Assembly (NCBI RefSeq): GCF_008923365.1
Contig: NZ_WBMR01000072.1
Span: 1-41,898 of the forward strand
Direction: 5' to 3'
DNA length: 41,898 nt
Source: Actinomadura montaniterrae
GTDB lineage: Bacteria > Actinomycetota > Actinomycetes > Streptosporangiales > Streptosporangiaceae
Each line of letters opens with the position of its first letter. Position 1 is the first letter of the stretch. The position numbers were made by a program, and so were the translations under genes. Under the pieces are notes generated by a model. It had not been told where the DNA came from, did not search any database, and worked only from the letters and a program-made list of their open reading frames with translations. Positions 31,518 to 40,694 of this stretch are shown in pieces.

Positions 31518-33149
31518 TCAGACCCGGCGGCCGCGCATCTCGCGGTACCTGCGGACGAGCGCCGCGGTGGACGCGTCGGGCGCGTCCGTAGGCGGCTCTT
31601 CGGAGGTGAGCGCCGGCGCGAGGTCCTGCGCCATCACCTTGCCGAGCTCGACGCCCCACTGGTCGAAGGAGTCGATGCCCCAGATCGACCCCTCGACGAA
31701 CACGATGTGCTCGTAGAGGGCGACCAGCTCGCCGAGCGTCTTCGGGGTCAGCTTCGGGACCAGGATCGTGCTGGTCGGCCGGTTGCCCGGCATCACCTTG
31801 TGCGGCACGACCGCGGCGGGCGTCCCCTCGGCGGCGATCTCGTCGGCGGTCTTGCCGAACGCCAGCGCGGACGTCTGCGCGAGCAGGTTCGCGGTGAGCA
31901 GGTCGTGCATGCCCGCCCGGTCCTCGAACGGCTCGGCGAACCCGATGAAGTCGGCCGGGACCAGCCGGGTGCCCTGGTGCAGCAGCTGGTAGAAGGCGTG
32001 CTGGCCGTTGGTGCCGGGCTCGCCCCAGAAGATCTCGCCGGTCTGCGCCACGACCGGCGCGCCGTCGGCCCGCACCGACTTGCCGTTGGACTCCATCGTC
32101 AGCTGCTGGAGGTAGGCGGGGAAGCGCGACAGCCGCTGGCTGTAGGGCAGCACCGCGCGGGTCTGCGCGCCGAAGAAGTCGGTGTACCAGACGCCGAGCA
32201 GGCCCATCAGCACCGGCATGTTCGCCTCGAACGGCGCGGTGCGGAAGTGCTCGTCGATCACGCGGAAGCCGGCCAGCATCTCCCGGAACGCCTCGCCGCC
32301 GATCGCGATCATCAGCGACAGGCCGATCGCGCCGTCGAAGGAGTACCGGCCGCCGACCCAGTCCCAGAACCCGAACATGTTGTCGGTGTCGATGCCGAAG
32401 TCCGCGACGCGCTCGGCGTTGGTCGACACCGCGACGAAGTGCCGGGAGACGGCCTTGCCGTCGCCGAGGGCGTCGATCAGCCACTGCCGCGCGACCTTGG
32501 CGTTGGTGAGGGTCTCCAGGGTGCCGAACGTCTTGGAGCTGATGACGAACAGCGTCTGCTCGGCGTCGAGCCCAGCGAGCTTGCCGACGATGTCGGCCGG
32601 GTCGATGTTGGAGACGAACCGGCAGGAGATCCCCGCGTCCACGTAGTCGTGCAGCGCCTCGTAGGCCATCGCGGGGCCGAGGTCGGAGCCGCCGATGCCG
32701 ATGTTGACGACGGTGGTGATCCGCTTGCCGGTGAACCCGGTCCACTCCCCCGAGCGGACGCGTTCGGCGAACCGGGACATCCTGTCCAGGACGGCGTGCA
32801 CGTCGGCGGCGACGTCCTGGCCGTCCACCGTCAGCGCCTCCCCCGGCGGCAGCCGCAGCGCGGTGTGCAGGACGGCGCGGTCCTCGCTGACGTTGATGTG
32901 CTCCCCGGAGAACATCGCCGCGATCCGGTCGCGCAGCCCGGCCCGCTCCGCCAGCGCCACGAGCAGCCCCAGCGTCTCGGCGGTCGCCCGGTGCTTGGAG
33001 TAGTCCAGGCAGAGGTCCCCGGCGGTCACGGTCATGCGCTCGACGCGCCCCGGGTCCTCGGCGAACAACTCGCGCAGGTTCCGGCCCGCCAGCGCCGCCT
33101 GGTGCTCGGCCAGCGCCGTCCACTCGGGCGCCTCGGTGATATCAGCCAT
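31518..33149 (-). CDS. pgi: Glucose-6-phosphate isomerase
   Basis: 543 residues, normal Pgi length. It interconverts glucose-6-phosphate and fructose-6-phosphate. Signatures present: GIGGSDLGPAMAYEAL, FVISSKTFGTLETLTNA, the active-site region GEPGTNGQHAFYQLLHQG, and the C-terminal EGSIWGIDSFDQWGVELGK with the catalytic lysine. I chose the ATG at 33149 (MADITEAP). Another in-frame ATG at 33161 follows GAGGAG with no spacing. Upstream, a TATGAT -10 box at 33223-33228 is the best promoter candidate. Confidence 0.96.
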   Translation of the reverse strand: MADITEAPEWTALAEHQAALAGRNLRELFAEDPGRVERMTVTAGDLCLDYSKHRATAETLGLLVALAERAGLRDRIAAMFSGEHINVSEDRAVLHTALRLPPGEALTVDGQDVAADVHAVLDRMSRFAERVRSGEWTGFTGKRITTVVNIGIGGSDLGPAMAYEALHDYVDAGISCRFVSNIDPADIVGKLAGLDAEQTLFVISSKTFGTLETLTNAKVARQWLIDALGDGKAVSRHFVAVSTNAERVADFGIDTDNMFGFWDWVGGRYSFDGAIGLSLMIAIGGEAFREMLAGFRVIDEHFRTAPFEANMPVLMGLLGVWYTDFFGAQTRAVLPYSQRLSRFPAYLQQLTMESNGKSVRADGAPVVAQTGEIFWGEPGTNGQHAFYQLLHQGTRLVPADFIGFAEPFEDRAGMHDLLTANLLAQTSALAFGKTADEIAAEGTPAAVVPHKVMPGNRPTSTILVPKLTPKTLGELVALYEHIVFVEGSIWGIDSFDQWGVELGKVMAQDLAPALTSEEPPTDAPDASTAALVRRYREMRGRRV

Positions 33150-33369
33150 TGCCTCTCTCATCTCCTCGGCGGGACCGGGCGAGCGCCGACGGCCCCCGGG
33201 CGCTCCGCCGTCCCCCACGGCGATCATAGGTCGGCGGCGCGCGGCGCTCGCACCGCTCTCCCCAACCGCGGAGTGTTCCCACCCGGATGACCGATACGTC
33301 CGGCCGCGCGGATAAGGTCGGCGCCGTACGCGGCCCGACGGGCTCCGGACCGGTTCATGGGGAGGGTTC

Positions 33370-34176
33370 ATGGGCGACGCCCCGCGGGACATGGCGCGGC
33401 TGTTCGAGCTGACGGCGCTCGGCGGCGACGTCTTCGTGGCGGACTCCCCGTCGGTGGGACGGCCCCGGCTGTTCGGCGGCCAGGTCGCCGGGCAGGCGCT
33501 GCGGGCCGCCTGCCGCACCGCGGACGGGCGGCCGCCGCACTCGCTGCACGCCTACTTCATCCGTCCGGGCGCCCCGGAGGAGCCGCTGCGGTTCGAGGTG
33601 GCCCGCACCCGCGACGGGCGCTCGTTCTCCACCCGGCACGTCACCGCGAGCCAGGGCGGCAAGCCGATCCTGGAGCTGATCGCCTCGTTCCACGACCCGG
33701 AGGACGGCTTCGACTGGCAGCCGCCCGGCCCGTCCGGGACGCCGGCTCCGGAGGGTCTGCCGGAGCCGACGCTGCCGGGGTTCTTCAAGCATCCGATCGG
33801 GTTCGAGATCCGCGTGGTTAACCCGCCGGGCGAGGGCGAGTTCCCGATGCCGCACCCGTTCTGGATCCGCGCGGACCGGCCGGTCGGCGACGACCCGGCG
33901 CTGCACGCGTGCCTGCTGGCCTACCTGTCCGACATGGGGGTGGTGAGCAGCGCCCGCGCGCCCGGCTCCCCGAAGCGGCTCGTCACGGCCGTCACGCTGG
34001 ACCACGCGATGTGGTTCCACCGTCCGCCGCGCGTGGACCAGTGGCTGCTCTACTCGGTGGAGCCGGTGACGAACCACGGCGCGCGGGGCCTCGCGCGCGG
34101 AACGCTCCACACGGCGGACGGCACGCTCGTCGCGTCCATCGCCCAGGAGGCCCTTCTCCGCCCCGCCACCGGCTGA
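33370..34176 (+). CDS. tesB: Acyl-CoA thioesterase II (TesB family)
   Basis: 268 residues, two hot-dog domains in tandem. The N-terminal domain has RLFGGQVAGQAL and SLHAYFIRPG. The C-terminal domain carries the Asp-Thr-Gln triad typical of TesB: Asp188 (AYLSDMGVV), Thr209 (VTLDHAMWFHR) and Gln259 (SIAQEALLR). It hydrolyses acyl-CoA to free acid and CoA. The ATG follows GGGGAGG at good spacing. A TAAGGT -10-like box lies about 50 bp upstream. Confidence 0.93.
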   Translation: MGDAPRDMARLFELTALGGDVFVADSPSVGRPRLFGGQVAGQALRAACRTADGRPPHSLHAYFIRPGAPEEPLRFEVARTRDGRSFSTRHVTASQGGKPILELIASFHDPEDGFDWQPPGPSGTPAPEGLPEPTLPGFFKHPIGFEIRVVNPPGEGEFPMPHPFWIRADRPVGDDPALHACLLAYLSDMGVVSSARAPGSPKRLVTAVTLDHAMWFHRPPRVDQWLLYSVEPVTNHGARGLARGTLHTADGTLVASIAQEALLRPATG

Positions 34177-34188
34177 CCACCGCGAAAA

Positions 34189-34211
34189 CCACCGGAAACC
34201 GACGCCGGTGG
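34189..34211 (+). terminator. Hairpin after tesB
   Basis: CCACCGG (34189-34195) pairs with CCGGTGG (34205-34211) around a 9-nt loop. It lies just past the tesB stop and before the -10 box of the next gene. Confidence 0.4.
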
Positions 34212-34229
34212 CCGGTACCGTCACCGCAC

Positions 34230-35219
34230 ATGGGTGCCCGCGCCAACTTCGTCCTGATCGACAACGGCGGCATACGCCTGCACTACTCCCACTGGGGAGC
34301 CGACGTGGTGTGCTCGGCCCTGGCCGCGGGCCCGGGCCCGGCCGCCCGGTTCATCGCCGCGCAGCACCGCTGCGACGACCCGGAGCGCGACTGGATGAAC
34401 GACGCCTGGGCCGAGGGCGGTGCCGTTGTCGACCGAACGACCCGGCGGCTGGTGTTCTACGGCGACCAGCTGATGCTGGAACTGCCGTGCAAGCGGGCCT
34501 TCCTGGCGCTGCTGGAGCCGATGTGGCCGGGCTGGACGGTCCGCTGGGCCTACGACGGCATCGGCGACCTCGCCGCGGCGGCCGGCCTCGACCGGTCGGC
34601 CGTCCGCGCCCCCGACGAGGAGGAGCGGCTCCTGCCGGCGGAGACCGACACCGACCTCGACGGGGAGGTCCACCTCCTCACCGTCCGGACGCCGGAGGGG
34701 TGCGTCGCCTACCCGCTCGGGTGGTACGTGCACACCGCCTGGCAGGGCCCCGCCCTGCTGGACCGGCTGCCCGCCGGGGGGCTCCCCCGGCTGGACCTGC
34801 CGGAGATCCCGTCCGGCGGCCTGCACGTGGACACCGGCGCACGGACGGCGGGCGTCTGGATCCAGGGGTCCTGCAAGGGCCTGGTGCCCGCGCTCGGCGG
34901 GCTGTGGCCGGGATGGCGCGTGGAGTTCTGGGAGGACCGCTACGAGGAGCAGCTCGCCCGCTGCGGCGGGGCGGTCACCGCTCCCGGCGCGGACCTCGCC
35001 GCCGCCTTGGACGAGGTCGTCGCCACGCTCGGCGCGCGGCGCGGCGACGACCCGGCGCGGCGGATGCTCGACTTCGCCCGCGAGGTCGCCGGGGAGCGGC
35101 GGGTCGAGCTGAACCCGCTCTTCACCGCGCACCGTCCGGTCGACGCCTCGCCCGCCGAATGGGAGGCCGTGCTCCGCGCCGCCGCCGGCGTGCGCGCCCG
35201 GCTGGCTGCGGCGCCGTGA
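34230..35219 (+). CDS. Unknown protein with an internal WPGW repeat
   Basis: 329 residues, cytoplasmic, no family recognised. The N-terminus MGARANFVLIDNGGIRLHYS is followed by HWGADVVCSALAAG. Two similar segments are visible: residues about 73-120 (LVFYGDQLMLELP, then LEPMWPGWTVRWAYDGIGDLAA) and about 206-247 (AGVWIQGSCKGL, then LGGLWPGWRVEFWEDRYEEQLA), sharing WPGWxV followed by an aromatic and an acidic residue. This suggests an internal duplication. A TACCGT box lies 8 nt before the ATG and no ribosome site is seen, so it may be leaderless. It is convergent with the MFS gene. Confidence 0.75.
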   Translation: MGARANFVLIDNGGIRLHYSHWGADVVCSALAAGPGPAARFIAAQHRCDDPERDWMNDAWAEGGAVVDRTTRRLVFYGDQLMLELPCKRAFLALLEPMWPGWTVRWAYDGIGDLAAAAGLDRSAVRAPDEEERLLPAETDTDLDGEVHLLTVRTPEGCVAYPLGWYVHTAWQGPALLDRLPAGGLPRLDLPEIPSGGLHVDTGARTAGVWIQGSCKGLVPALGGLWPGWRVEFWEDRYEEQLARCGGAVTAPGADLAAALDEVVATLGARRGDDPARRMLDFAREVAGERRVELNPLFTAHRPVDASPAEWEAVLRAAAGVRARLAAAP

Positions 35220-35240
35220 CCGGGCCGGCGGCCGGGCCGG

Positions 35241-36512
35241 TCAGGCCTCGGCCGCGACCAGGCCGGGGAACGGCTCGGCGGCGGGGACGGTCGCGGCGGT
35301 GGCCGGACGGGTGCGGCGGACGCGGGCGAAGCCGTAGGCGGCGGCGAGCGCGACCGCCAGGCAGACGGTCCCGGCCAGCATGAGCGCGGTGCGGGGCCCG
35401 AGGGTGTCGCAGAGCGCGCCGAGCGCGGGGCCGCCGACCGCGCCGGACGCGGCGCCGACCATGCCCTGCGCGGCGATGACGCGGCCGCGCAGGTGGCCGG
35501 GGCTGTCCAGCTGGACGCGGGTGGCGACGGTGGTGTCCAGGACGACGGCGCCGGCCGCGATCGGCAGCATCGCGGCGCCGAACAGCGGCAGGGACGGCGC
35601 GAAGCCGCTGAGCAGCTGGCCGGCGGAGCAGATCGTCGCGGTGATCAGCAGCAGCCGGAGCGGGAGCCGGGTGCGGGACGCGGCGTACACGCCGCCGAGG
35701 ACGGTCCCGACGGCGAAGAGCACCGACAGGGCGCCGTAGCCGCCGGCGCCGCCGTGCAGCGGCCCCTCGCTCATCGCCGCCATCGTCACCTGGTAGTTGC
35801 GGCCGAGGCTGCCGAGCGCGAAGGCGAGCCCGAACATGATCAGCAGCCGGGGGTTGCCGAGGACGTACCGGAACCCGGCCACGATGCCGCGCTCGCCCGG
35901 CTTCGCGGGCGGCAGCACGTGCAGCTCCTTCGTGCGCATCAGCGCGATGGCCAGCAGCACGCCGAGGAAGCTCACCGCGTTCGCGGCGAACGCGCCGGGC
36001 ACGCCCGCCAGCGGGATGATCACGCCGGCGAGGCTCATGCCGAGGATCCGGCCGCCGGAGCTCAGCACCGAGCCGAGCGCCAGGCCGTTGGACAGGTCCT
36101 CGGGGCCGACGACCTCGGCGCCGAACCGGCCGAGCGCGGGCGAGGTCATCGCGGTGACCATGCCGGACGCCAGCGAGATCGCGTACAGGCCGCCGGTGCC
36201 GGACGGGTCGCCAGCGGCGATCACCGCGAGCACGGTCGACAGCGCGGCCTGCGCGATCTGCCCGGCGGCGACGACGTAGCGGGCGGGGAGCCGGTCGGCG
36301 ATCACGCCGCCCCACGGGCCGAGCAGCATGGTCGGCAGCGCCTGCAGGACCAGGCCGAGCCCGACGCTGGTGGCCGAGTGGGTGATGGACAGGATGAGCC
36401 AGTTCATCGCCAGGACCTGCATCCACGTCCCGGTGATCGAGACGAAGTCCGCGGTGGCCCACAGCCGGTAGTTGTGATGGCGCATCGAGCGCAGCATCAC
36501 CGGGATCGCCAA
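35241..36512 (-). CDS. MFS exporter (EntS-like MFS_3 family)
   Basis: 423 residues, about 12 membrane segments. MLRSMRHHNYRLWATADFVS followed by ITGTWMQVLAMNWLIL is typical of MFS_3 exporters related to the enterobactin exporter EntS. The first cytoplasmic loop has GGVIADRLPARYVV. Substrate unknown. The start is a TTG at 36512 with GGGGAG 6 nt upstream; an ATG five codons downstream lacks a site. It is divergent from an aldehyde dehydrogenase gene over a 248-bp gap. That gap holds a palindrome also found near the TetR gene and a possible ECF-sigma promoter. Confidence 0.88.
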   Translation of the reverse strand: MAIPVMLRSMRHHNYRLWATADFVSITGTWMQVLAMNWLILSITHSATSVGLGLVLQALPTMLLGPWGGVIADRLPARYVVAAGQIAQAALSTVLAVIAAGDPSGTGGLYAISLASGMVTAMTSPALGRFGAEVVGPEDLSNGLALGSVLSSGGRILGMSLAGVIIPLAGVPGAFAANAVSFLGVLLAIALMRTKELHVLPPAKPGERGIVAGFRYVLGNPRLLIMFGLAFALGSLGRNYQVTMAAMSEGPLHGGAGGYGALSVLFAVGTVLGGVYAASRTRLPLRLLLITATICSAGQLLSGFAPSLPLFGAAMLPIAAGAVVLDTTVATRVQLDSPGHLRGRVIAAQGMVGAASGAVGGPALGALCDTLGPRTALMLAGTVCLAVALAAAYGFARVRRTRPATAATVPAAEPFPGLVAAEA

Positions 36513-36550
36513 GGTCCTCTCCCCTTCAAAGGCAGTGTCAAAGGGGGTTA

Positions 36551-36577
36551 AACGCCACCGGTTCCGTGGAACGTTCC
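36551..36577 (-). promoter_or_regulatory. ECF-type promoter and shared GGAACGTTCC palindrome
   Basis: On the minus strand, GGAAC (36573-36577), a 19-bp spacer and GTT (36551-36553) match the -35/-10 pattern of SigE/SigH-type ECF sigma factors. The -35 is half of a GGAACGTTCC palindrome (36568-36577), identical to the one upstream of the TetR gene. Whether it acts as a promoter element, a TetR operator, or both is open. Confidence 0.45.
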
Positions 36578-36760
36578 GGTCAAGAGAAGTGTATGAGGCA
36601 TGTCACGTTTGCCCAGCTCAGCACCAGGAAACGGACACTGGCCCGCAGCCCCCGCCGCACGGGGGTTCCGGCGCGGCGCGGCCGCCCGGGCGCCGTGTTT
36701 CCCGGGAGGGCGCACGGGCACGTCCCGGGGGACACGCGGACACCCAGGGAGCATCCGGAC

Positions 36761-38137
36761 ATGACCACGATCGCCACCACGAACCCCGCGACCGGGCACG
36801 TGGAGAAGACCTTCGACGAGCTGGCCGACGAGGAGGTCGACCGGCGCATCGGACGGGCCGCCGAGACGTTCGCCGCGTACCGCACGACCGACCTCGGGCG
36901 GCGGGCGGAGTGGATGAACGCCGCCGCCCGGATCCTGGACGACGAGGCCGGGCAGATCGGCGCGATGCTCACCACCGAGATGGGCAAGACCCTCAAGGCC
37001 GCGATCGCGGAGGCACAGAAGTGCGCGAAGGCGTGCCGGTACTACGCCGAGCACGCCGCGGAGTTCCTCGCCGACCGCCCCGCCGATCCCGAGGCCGTGG
37101 GCGCCCGCGACGCCTACGTCCACTACCAGCCGCTCGGGCCGGTGCTGGCGGTGATGCCGTGGAACTTCCCGCTCTGGCAGGTGATCCGGTTCGCCGCGCC
37201 CGGGCTGATGGCTGGCAACGTGGGCCTGCTCAAGCACTCCTCGAACGTCCCGCAGACGGCGCTGTTCCTGGAGGACCTGTTCCGCCGCGCCGGGTTCCCC
37301 GAGGGCGCGTTCCAGACCCTGCTGATCGGGTCGGCGAAGGTCGAGCGGGTGCTGCGCGACCCGCGGGTCAAGGCGGCCACGCTGACCGGCAGCGAACCGG
37401 CGGGGCGGTCCGTCGCCGCGATCGCCGGCGACGAGATCAAGCCGACGGTGCTGGAGCTCGGCGGCAGCGACCCGTTCGTCGTGATGCCGTCGGCCGACAT
37501 CGCGGCGGCCGCGGAGGCGGCGGCCACCTCCCGGTGCCTGAACAACGGGCAGAGCTGCATCTCCGCCAAGCGGTTCATCGTCGACGGCGGCTGCGCCGAC
37601 GAGTTCGAGCGGCTGTTCGTGGAGAACATGCGGGCCCTGAAGGTCGGCGACCCGATGGACGAGGACACCGACGTCGGCCCCCTGGTCAGCGAGCAGGGCC
37701 GCGCCGACGTCGAGGAGCTGGTAGCGGACGCGGTCGGCAAGGGGGCGGCCGTCCTGTGCGGCGGCGAGCGCCCGGACCGCCCCGGCTGGTACTACCCGCC
37801 CACGGTGATCGGCGGGGTGACGCGGGACATGCGGATGTTCCACGAGGAGGTCTTCGGGCCGGTGGCGTCGCTGTTCCGCGTCGACGGGGCGGACGAGGCG
37901 ATCGCGCTGGCCAACGCCACCGGCTTCGGCCTCGGGTCCAACGCCTGGACGCGCGACCCGGCCGAGCGGGAGCTGTTCGTCCGCGAGCTGGACGCGGGGC
38001 AGGTCTTCGTGAACGGGATGACCACGTCGTATCCGGAGCTGCCGTTCGGCGGCGTCAAGCGGTCCGGGTACGGGCGGGAGCTGTCCTCGCAGGGCATGCA
38101 CGCGTTCTGCAACGCCAAGACCGTGTGGGCGGCTTGA
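36761..38137 (+). CDS. Aldehyde dehydrogenase, succinate-semialdehyde dehydrogenase type
   Basis: 458 residues. Catalytic Cys266 in CLNNGQSCISAKRF and general base Glu232 in VLELGGSDPF. Cofactor-binding elements PWNFPLWQVIRF, KHSSN (Lys158) and LTGSEPAGRSV. The C-terminus VNGMTTSYPELPFGG, then VKRSGYGREL, is typical of the short GabD-like succinate-semialdehyde dehydrogenases, which oxidise the aldehyde from GABA breakdown. No GABA transaminase is nearby, so the substrate is not certain. The ATG has AGGGAG about 10 nt upstream. The cupin gene follows 35 bp downstream and may be co-transcribed. Confidence 0.92.
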   Translation: MTTIATTNPATGHVEKTFDELADEEVDRRIGRAAETFAAYRTTDLGRRAEWMNAAARILDDEAGQIGAMLTTEMGKTLKAAIAEAQKCAKACRYYAEHAAEFLADRPADPEAVGARDAYVHYQPLGPVLAVMPWNFPLWQVIRFAAPGLMAGNVGLLKHSSNVPQTALFLEDLFRRAGFPEGAFQTLLIGSAKVERVLRDPRVKAATLTGSEPAGRSVAAIAGDEIKPTVLELGGSDPFVVMPSADIAAAAEAAATSRCLNNGQSCISAKRFIVDGGCADEFERLFVENMRALKVGDPMDEDTDVGPLVSEQGRADVEELVADAVGKGAAVLCGGERPDRPGWYYPPTVIGGVTRDMRMFHEEVFGPVASLFRVDGADEAIALANATGFGLGSNAWTRDPAERELFVRELDAGQVFVNGMTTSYPELPFGGVKRSGYGRELSSQGMHAFCNAKTVWAA

Positions 38138-38172
38138 TCGTCGAGGGCTAGGCTGGCCGCGGAGGTGGCGCG

Positions 38173-38658
38173 ATGACGCAGATCGAGCCGGGCGCGGTCG
38201 TGGTACGCGGGGACGAGGCCGAGACCATCGGGGACGTGCCCGCGGCGGTGCGGCTGCTCGCGGACTCCAGCAGCACCGGCGGCGCGCTCAGCACGCAGCG
38301 GGTGACGCTGGCCGAGGGCGGGAACGGCGCGACGCCGCACTACCACGCCGGGTCCACGGAGCTGTTCTACATGCTGGGCGGCACCGCGCAGATCCTGGCC
38401 GGCGAGCAGGTCCTGGAGGCCGGCGAGGGCGACCTCGTCGTCGTGCCGCCGGGGATGGCGCACGCGTTCGCCGCCCCGCCCGGCAGCACCGCGGACCTGC
38501 TGATCGTCATCACGCCGGGCGTCGAGCGGTTCGAGTACTTCCGGCTGCTCGGCCGGCTCGGCAGGGGCGAGGCGACGCTGGAGGAGCTGCTGGAGTCGCA
38601 GGAACGGTTCGACAACCACTTCCTCGACAGCCCCGAGTGGACCAAGGCCCGCTCCTGA
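38173..38658 (+). CDS. Cupin domain protein
   Basis: 161 residues, one small beta-barrel cupin. Motif 1 is PHYHAGSTELFYML (His, His, Glu metal ligands) followed by G-rich ILAGEQVLEAGEGDLV. Motif 2 is PPGMAHAFAAP (third His). The C-terminal 45 residues are helical and acidic (GEATLEELLESQERF). A metal is likely bound, but the role is unknown; small cupins of this kind can be isomerases, dioxygenases or sensors. GGAGG 7 nt before the ATG. A second TGA follows the stop after 14 bp, in a weak local repeat. Confidence 0.85.
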   Translation: MTQIEPGAVVVRGDEAETIGDVPAAVRLLADSSSTGGALSTQRVTLAEGGNGATPHYHAGSTELFYMLGGTAQILAGEQVLEAGEGDLVVVPPGMAHAFAAPPGSTADLLIVITPGVERFEYFRLLGRLGRGEATLEELLESQERFDNHFLDSPEWTKARS

Positions 38659-38673
38659 GCCGCGGCTCCTGAC

Positions 38674-40173
38674 TCAGGGCACGACGCGGAACGTCGTGCG
38701 GGCGGGGGCGCCGCCGGTGCGGGCGGCGAAGGTGTGCACGCCGAGCGGCAACGGTCCCGCGACGAACTCGTGGGCCTGGTTCACCGCGTAGTTGAAGGTG
38801 CCCATGTGGTCGACGACGGGGCCGGGACGCGCGCCGTAGGCGTCCAGGCTCACCTGGACCTGGTCCCCCGGCCGCCAGCCCGTCCCGTGGACCACGAACA
38901 CCGTCACGCCGTCGCCCTGCGGCTGGTTGACCACGATCCTCGGATTCCCGGTGGGACGGTCCCCGGCGCCGCCCAGCGGGGCCGGGGGTTCCGCCGCCCG
39001 GCCGACGGGGGGCCGTCCCTCGGCGGGGTCCGCCCCGGCCGAGCCGCCGCCCGACCAGAACGTCCGGGCCAGCAGCGCGCCGACGCCGATCAGCACGATC
39101 GCGCTCACCGAGGCGATCGTGTTGCGCGGCTCGCGGAAGAACGTCCGCGCGGAGGAGACCGACGACCGGCCGTCCCGCACGCCTCCGATGACCACCGGCG
39201 GACGCTCCGGGACCGCCGCCGGGCCCTCCGGCCGCGGCGCGGGGCCGGCGGGGGCCGGTTCGCCGACCGGGAGCCGCGGCCCCTCGGCGTAGTCCCTGAC
39301 CAGGTTCAGCGCCGTCCCCGACAGGCCCGGCTCGGCCCGCCCGTGGCGCAGGTAGTCCGACACCGACGCCAGCACGTCGCCGGGCGACGGCCGCCGCGCC
39401 GGGTCGCGCGCCAGGCAGCCGCGCACCAGCGTCTCCAGCTCGACGGCGAGCCCGGAGAGGTCGGGCGGCAGGGTGGCGAGCTGCGCCATCAGCTCGAGCG
39501 CGCCCTCGCCCCGGTAGGGGCCGTGGCCGGTCGCCGCGTACAGCAGGGTCGCGCCGAGCGCGTAGACGTCGCTCGCGGCCGTCACGACCCGCGACCCCTG
39601 CGCCTGCTCGGGCGCCATGAACGCGGGGGTGCCGACCGCGACGCGGCTGAGCGTCACCCGGGCCCGCTCCCGCGCGTGCGCCAGCCCGAAGTCGATGACG
39701 CGCGGCCCGTCGGCGCACACCAGCACGTTGGACGGCTTGAGGTCGCGGTGGACGAGGCCCGCCGCGTGGATCGACTCGAGCGCCTCCGCGCATCCGCCCG
39801 CCAGCCACCGCACCGCCGCGACGGGCAGCGGCCCCGCCTCCGCGACCAGCAGCTCCAGCGAGGGCGCCGGGACGTACGCCGTGGCCAGCCAGGGCACCTC
39901 GGCGTCCGGGTCGGCGTTCACGACCGAGGCGGTGTAGACCCCGCTGACCCGCCGGGCCGCCGCGGCCTCGTGCGCGAACCGGGTGCGGAAGTCGGCCTCG
40001 CGGGCCAGCTCGGCGCGGATCGTCTTGACCGCGACGAGCCGCCCCGCCGCGGAACGGCCCAGGTAGACGCGGCCCATGGAGCCCGACCCGAGCCGGCCGA
40101 GGAGCGTGTACGGCCCCGTGGAGACGGGGTCGCCCGCCTCCAGCGGGCCGAGCGGCGCGTCGCGCCTGACCAT
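38674..40173 (-). CDS. Transmembrane Ser/Thr protein kinase
   Basis: 499 residues. The kinase domain (about 20-275) has the Gly-rich loop GSGSMGRVYLG, catalytic Lys50 (VAVKTI), HRDLKPSN with Asp144, DFG at 161-163, and APEQ. A Pro/Ala-rich linker (about 300-345), one membrane helix (about 352-372, ASVSAIVLIGVGALLA) and an outside domain (about 410-499) follow. The outside domain has no PASTA repeat; it is a beta-rich segment (VFVVHGTGWRPGDQVQVSLD) that resembles Ig/IPT-like domains. It probably senses an extracellular signal and phosphorylates cytoplasmic targets. ATG with GGGGGAGG just upstream. Confidence 0.92.
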   Translation of the reverse strand: MVRRDAPLGPLEAGDPVSTGPYTLLGRLGSGSMGRVYLGRSAAGRLVAVKTIRAELAREADFRTRFAHEAAAARRVSGVYTASVVNADPDAEVPWLATAYVPAPSLELLVAEAGPLPVAAVRWLAGGCAEALESIHAAGLVHRDLKPSNVLVCADGPRVIDFGLAHARERARVTLSRVAVGTPAFMAPEQAQGSRVVTAASDVYALGATLLYAATGHGPYRGEGALELMAQLATLPPDLSGLAVELETLVRGCLARDPARRPSPGDVLASVSDYLRHGRAEPGLSGTALNLVRDYAEGPRLPVGEPAPAGPAPRPEGPAAVPERPPVVIGGVRDGRSSVSSARTFFREPRNTIASVSAIVLIGVGALLARTFWSGGGSAGADPAEGRPPVGRAAEPPAPLGGAGDRPTGNPRIVVNQPQGDGVTVFVVHGTGWRPGDQVQVSLDAYGARPGPVVDHMGTFNYAVNQAHEFVAGPLPLGVHTFAARTGGAPARTTFRVVP

Positions 40174-40293
40174 GTCGCCTCCCCCGGCCGCCTGCTCACA
40201 TGGTGCACAACGCGGGCGTCCTGTGGCCGCCGCGGGCGCGAAGCGTCCGATGGCGGCCATGGGCGGGCCCGCGCGGGTCGGGTCCGGAACGGG

Positions 40294-40659
<366 letters not shown>

Positions 40660-40694
40660 CACCGTTCTCCTCTCAGGGGCCTTACGGCTACGGC

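Noticed and set aside
36536..36541. Perfect TTGACA (minus strand) as the -35 of the MFS gene
   Set aside because: No TANNNT lies 16-19 bp downstream; the position 17 bp on reads AGGACC within the ribosome-site region. The ECF-like pair upstream fits better.
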